Shown here: positions 43,454-54,728 of the stretch, in pieces
How positions within the stretch are numbered: position 1 is the first letter of the stretch
How the letters are laid out: every line of letters begins with the position of its first letter
Source: Fragilariopsis cylindrus CCMP1102
Taxonomy: Eukaryota > Bacillariophyta > Bacillariophyceae > Bacillariales > Bacillariaceae
Direction of reading: 5' to 3'
Assembly: GCA_900095095.1 (NCBI GenBank)
Contig: FMBT01000441.1
Location: 1 to 64,000, forward strand
Length of the DNA stretch: 64,000 nt
Made by a program: the position numbers and the translations under genes
The notes under the pieces: model-generated
The model's database searches: none
The model's input: only the letters and a program-made list of their open reading frames with translations
Told to the model about the DNA's origin: nothing

Positions 43454-45449
43454 ATGAAATTGTTTGGAAAAAAAGTCGCCATGGGCGGCAGTAGCACCAC
43501 GACCTCAAAAGTGAAGAAACCCAAATTTGGAATCGTTTTGGATTCGCCGGTCGTGGCGAGTGGTGATATGTTATCGGGAAGAGTATGGGCAGATATCCCC
43601 AATGTTTAAAAGGAACACGGATGCAAGTCGATTTTGTCGGCAAGGAAGAAACGAAAGTCGAGTATATGGTATCAGAATCATACACCGATGGGAGTGGGAA
43701 TCGTCAAACCCGGACTCGGCATGAACATGCCCACAGCAAACGAGATATTTTTCGGATTGCGTTACCGGTTTCCGAACAACTCCAGTTTACCCATACGGGT
43801 AAAATTGAACCGGGCCAATACGTCATGCCCTTCTCAACGGCCTTACCGGCCTTCTTACCGTCCAATATGGAAATTAATGCCAAGGGTGGATACGCGAAGA
43901 TTAGTTACAAGATAAAAATGGCCTTAAAAGGAAGTGGGGTGTTTTGGGATTATACCGCAGAAGCATCCGTCTATGTCACTTCCGCATCGATCGGTACGAA
44001 CATACAAATACACAACATATAGTCGTATTCTTTCTTCGTCGTTCGTCCATCGTTTTTCATCTTCTAAATAATCTTGATTTCTTCTTTCCATTTCTCCCAA
44101 TCTTACCCCTCACAACAATTCTATATGATATTATGATATATCAGCACGGTACGTGCCCTTTGATGGACCACCGGATGAACAAAAATAAAATCGTGCTGTT
44201 GTTTCGGCCGGGGTTCGATCTCAGTGGGAGCGAGTGTGGACAATACGTCGTTAGCAAAAGGTCAACAGGCCGTGATCAGTTACGCGTGCCGGAACCAATC
44301 CCGAAACGATGTCAAGGATATCTATGCGGAATTACAGGAGGTCGCCACCTGGTCGGCGAGCGGGCATCGAGAAAAATATTCTCAAACGTTACACACCGTC
44401 CGATTTCCGATCAATGCGGCCATGTTAAAAGGAATGGACAAAAGGAGCTGGCGATACAACACCAGGAACCCAATACCAGTGGCAATAATACTGGATATCA
44501 GTATGCGGGGATGGTCCATGAATTGCATAACCGAAGGAATAGTGCGACGTTTCTCTTACCGAGCAGTGCCCACAATACGTACCATGGTTCGATCATCCAA
44601 ATATCACATCAATTAACCTTACAAGTCGAAACAGAGGGATGCTGCACGAGTAATCCAGCAATTGTCATCCCGATCAACGCGTGTGATGTCATGAAACCAC
44701 TACCACAGCAACAGCAGCAACAACCAATTTATGCCGCACCCGCGATTCCCTTCGCCATTGATTCCTCCGATGTGATAACGACGGAACCCATTATTTGTAC
44801 CTCGACATTTAATTACGTGTACGGTGGAGCAGCACAAACTGTGAGTGGTAACAATGACGATGAGGAGAATTATGATATACCGATTGCAGCCGTTGCAACA
44901 CCAATCGGAGGAGGACAACAGCAGCAACCGCCACCACCATCCTTAGCACTTTTGTTATCCAAAATGCAAGAGGCCGGGATCGGTGATCGTGATGTGGTGA
45001 TGAATTTGTACGGCACCAATAATCCCATGTGGGATGAATTTTTTGCGCAATTATCACCGCAGGACTACTCTGCAATCATTGGACAAATCTCCTCGTCGTT
45101 TGATGAATCGGACGTGGCGGTGTATTTAGCATCGGACAAAATGGCCGCGACGTTTACATGTGACCATGTGGCGCAGGCGGTCCGGATCACGGAAGACTGG
45201 AATCGTACCAATCTGATTGAAAAATTAATCCCGTACTGTACCGATTTTCATCTCAAACCGAATCGGACCCGAATCCTCACCTCGTTAGATGATTGGAACC
45301 GCTGCAAGGCCGAAGTGGGGTTCCAAGAATATTTAAATTCGATGGCCGATACGGCACAACCCAAAAAGTATATACCCCATCCAAGAAATACCGGTACAGT
45401 GATGTTAAATCCAGCCTATGCGGATTGGATGAAAGCGAATGGAAATTAA
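43454..45449 (+). CDS. Arrestin-domain protein with C-terminal helical region
   Basis: The arrestin fold is seen as KFGIVLDSPVVASGDMLSGR at the start (after a KLFGKK basic head), VGKEETKVEYMVSES, FRIALPVSEQLQFTHTGKIE, PGQYVMPFSTALPAFLPSNM, then after an intron (43994-44144) RYVPFDGPPDEQKI, a CCCFGRGSISVGASVD block and GQQAVISYACRNQSRNDVKD. The C-terminal 170 residues are separate: SLALLLSKMQEAGIGDRDVV, then CDHVAQAVRITEDWNRTNLI and FHLKPNRTRILTSLDDWNRC, which resemble repeated DUF4476-like helices. Alpha-arrestins act as adaptors in membrane-protein trafficking. Frame changes near 43608, 44190 and 44435 fit single lost bases. Confidence 0.75.
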
Positions 45450-45887
45450 AAGAACACGCAAACACAATAGCACCGAAATAATATATCGAATATCTATATC
45501 TATATGTGTTGTCACCATAAATTGTTACTTCTTATCTCATCAAAGAAATTAGAGAGAAATGTCAAAATTAGCTAAGTACTACTACGACAAGTAGTTCATT
45601 TATCTAGTCTTATATGATACACGCATATACTATACTAACACACGCACAAATCATAGAAAAATAAAGAAATAGAAGATGTTACAAGTAAACAACAACAGCC
45701 ACAGGAAGGAAGAGGAGGATGTGTCATTCAGGTCAATCGTAATTTAACGCTGGGGTTGTCGTTCTTCATGCTTTAACGACCCGGTTCACGGTTCTCTTGC
45801 ATCACGAATGAATACGTATGCATTCTCTACAGTAATAAGCGAATTCTATTATTTTATTTTATTTTATTCTATTCCAATTTATTCGAT
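45450..45887. other. Convergent intergenic region
   Basis: No gene. AT-rich, with TTTTA repeats near 45852-45872. Confidence 0.4.
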
Positions 45888-46476
45888 TTAGAAGTTATAA
45901 TTGCCACCCAGAAGAAAAGTTTCAAAAACTTCGCCACTGACCGTTGAAAGTGTACCAGCTTCTACGTGTTTGTACGTACTTTTACACGATAAATCGGAAG
46001 CCATTTGTGTTGCCGGACAATTTTTACCAACAAAGCTTGTGCACCCTACAAACCTAGTCGTATTTTTGTTTGAACTTAAATGTTGGATAATCCAATTGGT
46101 ACTTATGTTACAACAATTATATCTATTTGTGAATTGCTAGCTGCTTTTGTGTAGGAGCCAAAGATGGAGTCTTGCTGGGCACATCAGTTGGTGAATTTGT
46201 TGGAGGTTTGCTAGGCACATCAGTTGGTGCATTCGTAGGAGACTTGCTGGGCACATCAGTTGGTGTATTTGTAGAATTGTTAACTACAGTACTAGCAGGA
46301 TAAAGGATAAAGTACAGGTCCTGTACTAGTCACGTTTTCACGACTTCGCAAGACTCAATGATTTCAAATTTCAAATAAATGACATTTTGTTCCTTTCCTG
46401 GTATTTTTTCACTACTGTATCTCTCATGTCCTAATAATAAAAGGGAGAAGCCATTAGTAATCGTCCGATCTGACGT
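45888..46476 (-). CDS. 3' part of a secreted-type protein with Pro/Thr/Ser repeats
   Basis: An acceptor-like CCTTGCAG at about 46477 precedes protein-like sequence SDRTITNGFSLLLLGHERYS and KEQNVIYLKFEIIESCEVV. A frame change then leads into three 12-residue repeats (NTPTDVPSKSPT, NAPTDVPSKPPT, NSPTDVPSKTPS). The last part reads NTTRFVGCTSFVGKNCPATQ, MASDLSCKSTYKHVEAGTLS and FETFLLGGNYNF. The N-terminal exon and signal peptide are not visible and would have to overlap the divergent gene at 46595, so the gene may be truncated. The style matches the other diatom secreted proteins here. Confidence 0.45.
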
Positions 46477-46594
46477 ACTGCAAGGCAAAGCAGGTAGGAT
46501 CAAATAGAATACAATCTCACAACAATCACAACAGTCGCAACAATCGCAAAAAAGAACACTACAAAAATAAAAGAGACAGAGAGAGAGAGACACG

Positions 46595-47558
46595 ATGAAG
46601 ATGAAAAAGAAAGGTAGTAGTAGCAGTAGTAGTACTCGATCCAATAATCCTCTCCTCGTCGCCGATGACAACAGCAGTAATAGTGACATCATCAACAATA
46701 ACAGTAATAGTGGTGATCGTCGTCGTACTAGTAGTGTTGGATGCTGTGGTCACCTATTAATTTTATGTTTACCGATAGTAGCATCCACGTTTCATATTAG
46801 CATTGTTAATTGTTCTTTTACGATTTGATATTACTAGTACACAAAATCAAAATCAAAATCAAGAAGCGAATAATGAAGTAGTAGTAGAAGGTTATTATGA
46901 TACAATTCAATCCCAAACAATATCCATTATTATGAAAGACTATTCACCCTATTGGGAATTAATTTTGTTATCCTCAGTCGGTGCATTCTTGACATGTGTC
47001 GTCACAATAGCACGTAACATACAAATTTACATTTATCAAAAACGTCATGTGGAGACAACCTATACAATGAATAAAATATTGAATCTAGTTGCCACCATAG
47101 TAAATATTATATCCTATATTGGTTTAATTATAACTGTAGCAATTAAAGCTGACTCGTCTCAAGATGAAATTATACATTATATTGGTGCTGTTCTATTCTT
47201 TGTGGGTACCGGATTATATTCGGTATTACATTCTTATTTATTATGGACCCAAAAAGAACAATACAACCTATTCCTAAAATTATTATTTACAGTATTTGGA
47301 GTCATTATTGGAATATGTAGTGTTGTATTTGGTTATTCTGTATTAGATGGTGGATTATCAGAAGCAGCAACACTACCGGAATATGAATGGGCAGCCTTGA
47401 TCACAACGAGTATAAGTATTGGATTTTATACTATCTTATTTTATATGGATCCTGTCGATGATGAAATACGTGATTTCTTTCTTTGTCGTTATAATCGTCG
47501 TGGGTTAGTTTGTTGTTGTTGTTGTGTATGTAAATGTAAATGTAAGTTGGGGTGGTGA
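46595..47558 (+). CDS. DRAM/TMEM150 (Frag1/DRAM/Sfk1) family membrane protein
   Basis: A Ser/Asn-rich cytoplasmic N-terminus precedes a first TM (CGHLLILCLPIVASTFHISI). Five more follow: WELILLSSVGAFLTCVVTIA, ILNLVATIVNIISYIGLIIT, IIHYIGAVLFFVGTGLYSVL, LLFTVFGVIIGICSVVFGYS and AALITTSISIGFYTILFYMD. Six TMs with a short loop after TM1, the HYIGA motif and the LL-WT-K pattern fit Frag1/DRAM/Sfk1 proteins of endomembranes and plasma membrane, which act in autophagy or lipid regulation. The C-terminus is Cys-rich (GLVCCCCCVCKCKCK), a likely palmitoylation site. One frame change near 46824 in a T run fits one lost base. Confidence 0.65.
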
Positions 47559-47899
47559 TGGGGTGGTAGAAAATAAAACAAATGATGATAAATCTTAGTT
47601 ATATTAAGTATGGATGGTATTATTATGGACAACAATAAAGTATATTGGCGGTGACGTCAATCCCATCCATTGTGTGTAACGAAAAACAAAAACGAAATGA
47701 AAAAGTAGGTTCGAGAGTAGTAGTTACTACTGTCCTAGATGTAAAGATTTGATGAAAATACAAGGTAAAATTAGATAGTAATCTACTTATTTATAAATAT
47801 ATGAACTATCAAAGCATAAAAACATAGTACAGTATGTATTCTTCTACTATAATAGTAAGATCCTCCAAATTCTGATAGACGATTTCGCCGCGAATTCGA
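47559..47899. other. Convergent intergenic region
   Basis: Lies between the stops of the DRAM-like gene and the next minus-strand gene. No gene found. Confidence 0.4.
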
Positions 47900-48946
47900 T
47901 TAGTTTCGTATTATACTGGGAGAGAGAGATTTTGTGCCTTTGACTGAGTTACTTCGACTTATCTTATAGGAGAGGAGGAAACATTCTGTCATAATCATTC
48001 TATACGTTGTTGTTGTTGTTTCTTTTCTTGTTTCTTCTTGTTTGTCGCCGTTAAATTCCCATGTATCAATTATTGTTTCCATATTCATATGACAATACAA
48101 TCCATAACAGGTATGGATAATAAGCAAGCAAATGGATAGAATATAACTAGCAAGGTTAAATGATAATGCTGTTCCTAATTTTCCGTAATAAAAACTAACA
48201 TCACCAACAGTTAATAGTATAACATTTAACGAGATTGCACCTAGATACACTCGAGATAATACTTGTATGTGTTGGTTTTCTTCAACCTTAGTTGATACAA
48301 TCAATAGAGCGATAATTGGGCACAACATCAATTGAACATACAAAAATGGTATGCATTGAATCAACGACAATGCAAATATTGATACAGCCATCATATAAAG
48401 CTGTTTTTGCTTTTGTTTTTTTTAAACGAGGAAGATATTTTTTAGGTGAGCAATATATTATTATGACTGGTTTCTTTTTTAACACTGTTAATTGTGTACG
48501 ATATACAACCACATACCACTCATTTATAGTAGTATACGAGACGGTACTGACGTATGATTCGTATTATTAACATGCAAAATATCGGTTTTTTTTAATTGAC
48601 TTACTTTATTGTTTGGCCAAAGTTCAATATACACCAAAAATAGATCATAAATACAAATTAATAATAACAGTAAATTAAATCCTAGAATAACTGAGGCAAC
48701 ACCTTGATCGTATAATATTGCATAAATGATAATGAGAGGTGGAAAACAAAAAATAACAACAGTCGAGAGGAGATGGATGAATTTAAAAGTATTCCTGCTG
48801 CAATAATTGTTACCCCTGGTGGTGTGACGTGTAGTTCCACTACAGCTTCCATTTTCGACGATGCGGCTTTTCTTATAGGATGAGATCCTTGGCGGTAACG
48901 AGGTCCGACTTCGGATAAGTTTCTCTTGTAATTGCTTTATCCTCAT
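47900..48946 (-). CDS. Multi-pass membrane protein, unknown family
   Basis: Basic N-terminus (MRIKQLQEKLIRSRTSLPPR), then LLSTVVIFCFPPLIIIYAIL and ILGFNLLLLLICIYDLFLVY. After one or two frame changes (near 48540 and 48420) come MAVSIFALSLIQCIPFLYVQ, LMLCPIIALLIV, LGAISLNVILLTVGDVSFYY and LASYILSICLLIIHTCYGLY, then a soluble C-terminus ending at 47900. About six TMs. I do not recognise the family; it could be a small transporter or a seven-TM-like protein. Confidence 0.5.
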
Positions 48947-49536
48947 CGTCGGTGTTATAATTTTGCTGTCTAGATGTTTATGCGTGTAGTACGGTACGAT
49001 TATTGTGTACGTGGTAGTATTTTAAGATGTGAAGCTTAATAATCCACAAGATGTCATGTCATGTCATGTATCATTTCAAATCATGTCGTGTCATGACAAT
49101 GCATGCACCAAGTTTCCCACACGAAGTAGACGATAGAGTTAAGATGTAAGATATGTTGGTTTTTAAAGCGTTTTCAAAGCTACAATACTCATGTTGCAAT
49201 CTGGATCCGATACATAGGAGTAGTCTCCGGCGGGCGGACTAAGTTGTGTGCGAGGGTTGTTTCTTCGGATGATCTCCTTAAAATTGATAACAGTATTCGC
49301 AGTCCGTTTAGCCAGCATAGAAACGCCATAAGTAATTCTTACAGTTTCGGTATCTTACAATTGATTAATAATTAATTAGCTATTTAATGAATGATTTAAC
49401 ACATAACATTTTTATAAAGACAAATCAAGCATTACGGTATATTGTAAGTATGAACGAATTTGATACTAATAACTACCCATCCACATTTCAATTTTGGCGC
49501 GCGCAAACGATTCAATTAGACGAGTGACAGCCCTAG
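48947..49536. other. Intergenic
   Basis: No gene found. Several ATGTCATGTCATGT-type repeats lie near 49052-49100. Confidence 0.45.
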
Positions 49537-49733
49537 TACTTCCTCGGTGTATCGTTTGAAAATTAAAACGATAAAGCACGTAAAGCCCTTAAAATCTTCG
49601 TAAAATCTTCGCTTATTTTTATTTTTCTCGTACATTTCGCATTTTGTGGATATTTTAAGGGTTAAAATCGCTTTTATTGTGGAATGGTTTTAAGCCATAG
49701 CGCGCTGTCACTTAGCGGTACACGGAGGAAGTA
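49537..49733. mobile_element. Short non-autonomous mariner-like element (MITE, 197 bp)
   Basis: Begins TACTTCCTCGGTGTA and ends TACACGGAGGAAGTA, which is the inverse complement with one difference. TA lies at both edges. The ends match those of the 3.4-kb transposon at 37872-41307 (CTTCCTCCGTG...), and the middle matches the remnant at 41700-41846. There is no coding capacity. It was probably moved by a transposase of the larger element's type. Confidence 0.8.
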
Positions 49734-49950
49734 GTAATTCAATTGAAAAAAAATAAGAGGGATATTAAAACATGAATATTTTTAAACAATTAGTAATCTG
49801 ATGATAGATATTATCATACTAGTCGTTATTTACAGAATATACAGTACTACAGTATATCACAGCACAGTACAACATGCACAGTAGCCATGCTGTTAATCAT
49901 TATTTCATCTCAAAACAACGCACTTTGCTCCCTTTTTTTTCAATAGCATT

Positions 49951-50541
49951 TTACTTGATTGCTTGTTGTTGAAGCTTAGTTAATCGAAAACCTAATGTAC
50001 GTCGTTTATTTACATCCATAATTGGTTTGTTCTTCCTCTCTTATTATTATTCGCGTCGTCTATTTCTAATAAATCAAATAATGATTCTAATACATGTAAT
50101 TCGTCACGAATGCTACATCATCATCTTTGCTGTTGCCTCGCTTTATTTGATACGCCTCTTGTAAAATTATAAATGAATCTATTGATGTATGCAATGATAA
50201 TTCAGATGCTTTTTCTGCAAAGATTATAGTATCATTAATATCATTTAGTAGTAATTTCGATTTGCTTTATTACAATAAGCATTTATCAACCAATTTAATG
50301 ATGATGCATCATCATTATTCGTAGTCTTACTCTTCTGTTGTTGTTGTTGTTGTTGTTGTTGTTTTTCGATAATTGATATAATAATTGGATTATTCATACC
50401 GATATCAATTGCCATCGTATACTTTTCAATTGCACTAATATAATCTTTAGATTTCAATGCTTTATCACCATCAAAATATAAATTAATCCCATCAAGTATT
50501 TTATTCATATTAGATCTAGATCTAGTACTAATATTACTGTT

Positions 50542-50584
<43 letters not shown>

Positions 50585-51192
50585 CCGTCGTTTACGTTGT
50601 CGTCATCGTCTGATGATGATAATACCATATCTAATATTTTATCATTTGATAATAGTACATTACGATATTTTTTATTATTACTTTTATCAAAAACAACAGG
50701 TCCATTCCCACAAAGAGAACAACAAACACCTGGTTGTACAACAACACCAACAGCATCATTATCATCAGTACCATCACCAGTTATTGACGACGATGATGAT
50801 GATGATGATGATGATGATGATAAGGCCTGTAATTTTAATAATGCTTGATTAGCACCATCCGCAATACATCCAGGTGACATACAAACTTCAAGATTCATGA
50901 TAGACGACGTCGTCATAGTTGAAGGAGAAGATGAAGAAGGGCTACTAATACTTCCCAGAAGTAACGAATTTGTCTTCGTCGTCGTCGTCGCGAATAAAAA
51001 TGACAACGTTGATGAGTGTCGTCGTTGCCGTTGTTGCTGTTGCTGATGTTGTTGCTGATGTTGTCGTCGACAATAATAATCAATACCACTATAGCCACTA
51101 ATACCGCGAAAAGCAAATACAAGTAATGACGAAGAAGAAATTCCTATCATCATGAGAATGAGAAGAAAAAACAATAATAATAATATCGTCAT
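49951..51192 (-). CDS. Thioredoxin-like [2Fe-2S] ferredoxin domain plus TPR-like region
   Basis: The N-terminus has a hydrophobic segment (ILLLLFFLLILMMIGISSSS), which may be a signal or anchor, and an aromatic residue (AFRG) suggesting a plastid-type presequence. The ferredoxin-like domain has LEVCMSPGCIADGANQALLK (C-x4-C) and VVVQPGVCCSLCGNGPVVF (C-x3-C), like the gene at 19504-20732. After Asp/Ser-rich spacers comes a TPR-like stretch (LKSKDYISAIEKYTMAIDI, NWLINAYCNKAN). A frame change near 50255 continues it (IFAEKASELSLHTSIDSFII) to a basic C-terminus (KRRTLGFRLTKLQQQAIK) ending at 49951. Probably a redox protein of plastid or mitochondrion; partner unknown. Confidence 0.68.
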
Positions 51193-51851
51193 TGACTTGA
51201 CTTAAAGATAATTATTACGACTAGTAACGAAGCGAAAAGCAGTCCGTCCTCTCTGTTAATGTTAGTTAATGCTAGCTAATGTTGTTTGCTGTGCCGATAT
51301 GCCGATGAGAGGTGGAGATATGAAGAGGTAAAAAAGACGTGATATATTATTTTTATAATATGATATGTATCGAGAATCCAACATTCAACATTCAACATTC
51401 AACATTCAACAGGGCCATACTGTGTATCCTTCCGAAGATCCTTTCCTTTCACGCGAATTTTAAAAATTGATTAAAATATCCCTCCCCCTCCCCCTTTAAT
51501 ATATTATTACACGTGTAAGTCACTCATTTAAAGAAAAAGTCAAAAATTCGAATAAGTCACAAACGTGAATGAATCAACCGAATTTTCAACAGGACCATCC
51601 TCCGAAAATCCTCCCGTTGATTTAAAAATATAAATAAAATTACTTCACATGATGCCGACAATTGAGTTAGCACAACGACGAAGTATATTGTTGTGTGCTT
51701 TATTCCAGTTTCAAGTCAAGAATGACATCTAATACCTCGCTACAACTCCAACTCCAAAAACCAAACAACAGCAAAGTAAAGTAAAGTAAAGTAAAGTAAA
51801 TCCCAAATGAGAATTTAATTTAAATTAATTGAATAGCACCCACCTAAACAA
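51193..51851. other. Divergent intergenic region
   Basis: Presumed promoters of the flanking divergent genes. It holds a CATTCAACATTCAACATTCAA array (about 51385-51410) and an AGTAAAGTAAAGTAAAGTAA array (about 51775-51800). No gene seen. Confidence 0.45.
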
Positions 51852-52119
51852 ATGATGTTTGTTGCTTCTAGCATAATACGCCGACGTAGTATCATGCCAA
51901 GTAGCAGCATTACTGGTAGTACTATTGCAATGATGAATAGTTATAATGGAACTAGGCAATTGTTATCGTGGTCATCCTCCTCCTCTTCCTCCTGCCACTG
52001 CAACCATTACCGACTTAAGAAGAAATCGGCGAAGACTATGACAACAATGATAATGAATAGGAATTTTCTTCACAATAACGGCGGCACGAATAGGAAGCCT
52101 TATCATTCTACTTCCACCG

Positions 52120-52162
<43 letters not shown>

Positions 52163-53176
52163 GTCATCATCATCACTACTCAATAAAACCAAGGAACAAC
52201 GATCACCATATGTTGTATTAGAATTATTGAAACCTTCCAGTAATAATAATATGCATTTTGAAATCACAAAACAGGATATACAAACAGCATTCCGTTCCAA
52301 GGCAAAAATTTATCATCCGGATTTAAATCCATTGGAATTGCCTATAAAAGAATGTGAATATTTAATGACAGAATTAGTGGATGCCTATGAAACATTAATG
52401 ATAGGTGGTGGTGACAATGATAATGACAATGATTTTATATCCAAATATCAAATAGGACATTCAAATAAAGTTGCATTAGCATGTGAATTATATACGATAC
52501 AAGAATTACAAATTGATCGATTTCATAATGTATATCCAATACGGATTGAATATGAAAACGATGAAAACGACGATGAGGGTGAACACATCAACAACAATAG
52601 CGAAGACAGCAATCCTTTTACAAGTAGTAATGTTGTGAACTCTGATAGCAGTAATATAAGTGCTACCAGTTGTATAAGTACATATAATATATATCCAATA
52701 CATACACATCCAGATGATAGTGTATTAGATTTGAAACGTATAATACAAAATTCACAATATGGAATCGAATGGAATTTAATATCTTCAACAACAACAGATA
52801 ATGATCATGATCATGATAGCGATGGCAGTAAAAGCAGTAGCAGTAATATAAGGAAAAGGAAAAAGGATCGTGATGGTATAACAATTGGTTGGGAATTAAT
52901 TGTTGTTAGGAATCATATTAATCAAATAATAATCAAAATAATAACAGTCAAAAGAGAAAAGGAAAGATAAACGACGATGACGATGACGATGACGATTACA
53001 ATGCCAATGACTACGTCCAGAGCAACAACAAAATCAGCATCGACGACGAAATCGAAATAGTTCAAGAAGAAGAAGAAAAAGTAGTAGTCAATGAGGTGTT
53101 AAGTTATCATTTGTTTCTGGGAGATGACTATCAGATTCAAAATGGTGATACAATATATGCTGTTATACGGAAATAA
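51852..53176 (+). CDS. J-domain (DnaJ-like) organellar protein
   Basis: An Arg-rich N-terminus (SSIIRRRSIMPSSS) suggests mitochondrial import, then a long Ser homopolymer region. The J domain is PYVVLELLKPS...DIQTAFRSKAKIYHPDLNP with the HPD triad, then ECEYLMTELVDAYETLM, so it should stimulate an Hsp70. The central and C-terminal parts are unusual: Asn/Asp-rich inserts alternate with folded segments (VALACELYTIQELQIDRFHN, TIGWELIVVRN). A frame change near 52925 leads to the acidic segment DDEIEIVQEEEEKVVV and the end VLSYHLFLGDDYQIQNGDTI. No Zn-finger region is seen, so it is a type III J protein. Confidence 0.72.
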
Positions 53177-53362
53177 AATAGAATATAAAACTCATGTATA
53201 GAATAGTATGTACGGCGACTTAGTGAGATTCAATAGGTATATAAAAATAATGTATTATATTGACAAGAATTCATTGGTGTTCTGCAGTTAATATTTCCGT
53301 TTTACATATATCAATCCAGAACAGTTTTTTGACTATCGATATTCTTCTTATCCGTGATGTAT

Positions 53363-53945
53363 ATATTCAAATTAAATACGGTAGTTCATAATATATATGT
53401 GTTCTTCTTCTTTGCCCCTGGGAAGGAGAACAACCCATTCTCCTGCCTTCCTAATTTTGCTCTTGATACAGGAGTACTGTATACGATGATTGCGATATCA
53501 AAATTTCCCATGCGGTCTTAATACTCATCCCGATTTATAAGCAAAATCCAAAAAGGTTTTTTGATTATTGATATTCTTCCGGTCCATGATGTATTCAGAT
53601 TAAATACGGTTGTTTGTTCATAATATATTATTCATTCCCTTTGCCCCTGGCATGGAGAACTCTTGATACTGTACAGGAGTACTGTATACGATACGATGAT
53701 TGCGATATCAAAATTTCCCGTGCGGTCTTCATACTCATTCCGATTTATCAATGCCAGTCCATGATGTATGTATTCAAATTAAATACGGTTGTTAGTTCAT
53801 AATATATTATTCATTCCTAGTTTCCCTTTGCCCCTGTTATGGAGATCTCTTGATACAGGGATTACTGTATACGATACGATGATTGCAATATCAAAGTTTC
53901 CCGTGCGGTATTCATATTCATTCCGATTTATCAATGCCATATAAG
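53363..53945 (+). repeat. Three tandem units of about 175-230 bp
   Basis: Units begin at 53363, 53592 and 53771 with TATTCA(A/G)ATTAAATACGGT. Each carries TTTGCCCCTG, TACTGTATACGAT, GATTGC(G/A)ATATCAAA and TTCCGATTTATCAATGCCA-like blocks in the same order. Unit 1 has extra sequence. Units 2 and 3 are most alike. No coding frame persists. Confidence 0.85.
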
Positions 53946-54031
53946 CAATACATATTCTCTTCCCTGACTAACTTACTAGTCGTAGTATATATTCAATTTC
54001 TTTGCTAGTCGTAGTATATATTCAATTCCTT

Positions 54032-54203
54032 TGAATACGTTCTTTGCATACGGTATATGACTAACTTACATTCGTTAACTCTACTTCGGCTCCCAGTCCT
54101 CTTCTCTCTTCTCCATTGAATACGTTTTTTGCATACGGTATGGGAGTCATTCTATTCGTGAACTTTACTTCGGCGACTCCCAGTCCTCTTCTCTCTTCTC
54201 CAT
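54032..54203 (+). repeat. Two tandem units of about 86 bp
   Basis: 54032-54116 and 54117-54203 are diverged copies: both start TGAATACGTT and end CCCAGTCCTCTTCTCTCTTC. About 25 bp upstream, a shorter 25-bp unit (GTCGTAGTATATATTCAATT) is also doubled, at about 53979 and 54008. Confidence 0.8.
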
Positions 54204-54728
54204 TCATTCCATATAAAAATGGCGATGAAATCAATATTATTATATATCTTTCTACGATATATATGGGGTCTATTGAAAACGGTTTTTTAATTTACATTTT
54301 CCGCGTCCAGAACAAACATTTATGACACTAGTACGACATTCTCTTGTTCCAGTTACCTATTGCCCTTATGAAAAACACATATTATTTCATTAAGTACACA
54401 GATGAAATACCAACACTTATGTTGTAATCATAACATGAACACAGATGACTTTTACCAACACTTCTTGGGCAGTTCTAGACTAAGCTAGTCTTGATCCTTC
54501 AATATATATGACCAATACAGTATCCTATGGTACTTATTACAGAATAAAATACCGTATTTTATGCAAAAAGAAGTGTGAAGAAAGACGAGGACAAAAAACT
54601 CTACTCAAACCAAACCATCATGTTTAAAAAAAAGTTCATCGCTCAGTGTTTCCGTGTGTACACATAAATCAAAAATTCAGTACACAAATAAAGTGGAAAA
54701 GAAGAAAGTAAAATAAACAAATACCATT

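Larger units (their letters stand above)
53177..54728. other. Intergenic with tandem repeats
   Basis: No supported gene. The region is dominated by the tandem repeats listed separately (53363-53945 and 54032-54203). The last 200 bases are A-rich and form the leader of the MYND gene. Confidence 0.5.

Noticed and set aside
44150-44230. GGTTCGATC string suggestive of a tRNA T-arm
   Set aside because: No matching anticodon arm or acceptor stem nearby, and it lies in an arrestin exon.
50520-50830. Plus-strand Ser/Asp-rich frames
   Set aside because: Mirror images of Asp/Ser codon runs in the minus-strand ferredoxin-domain gene.
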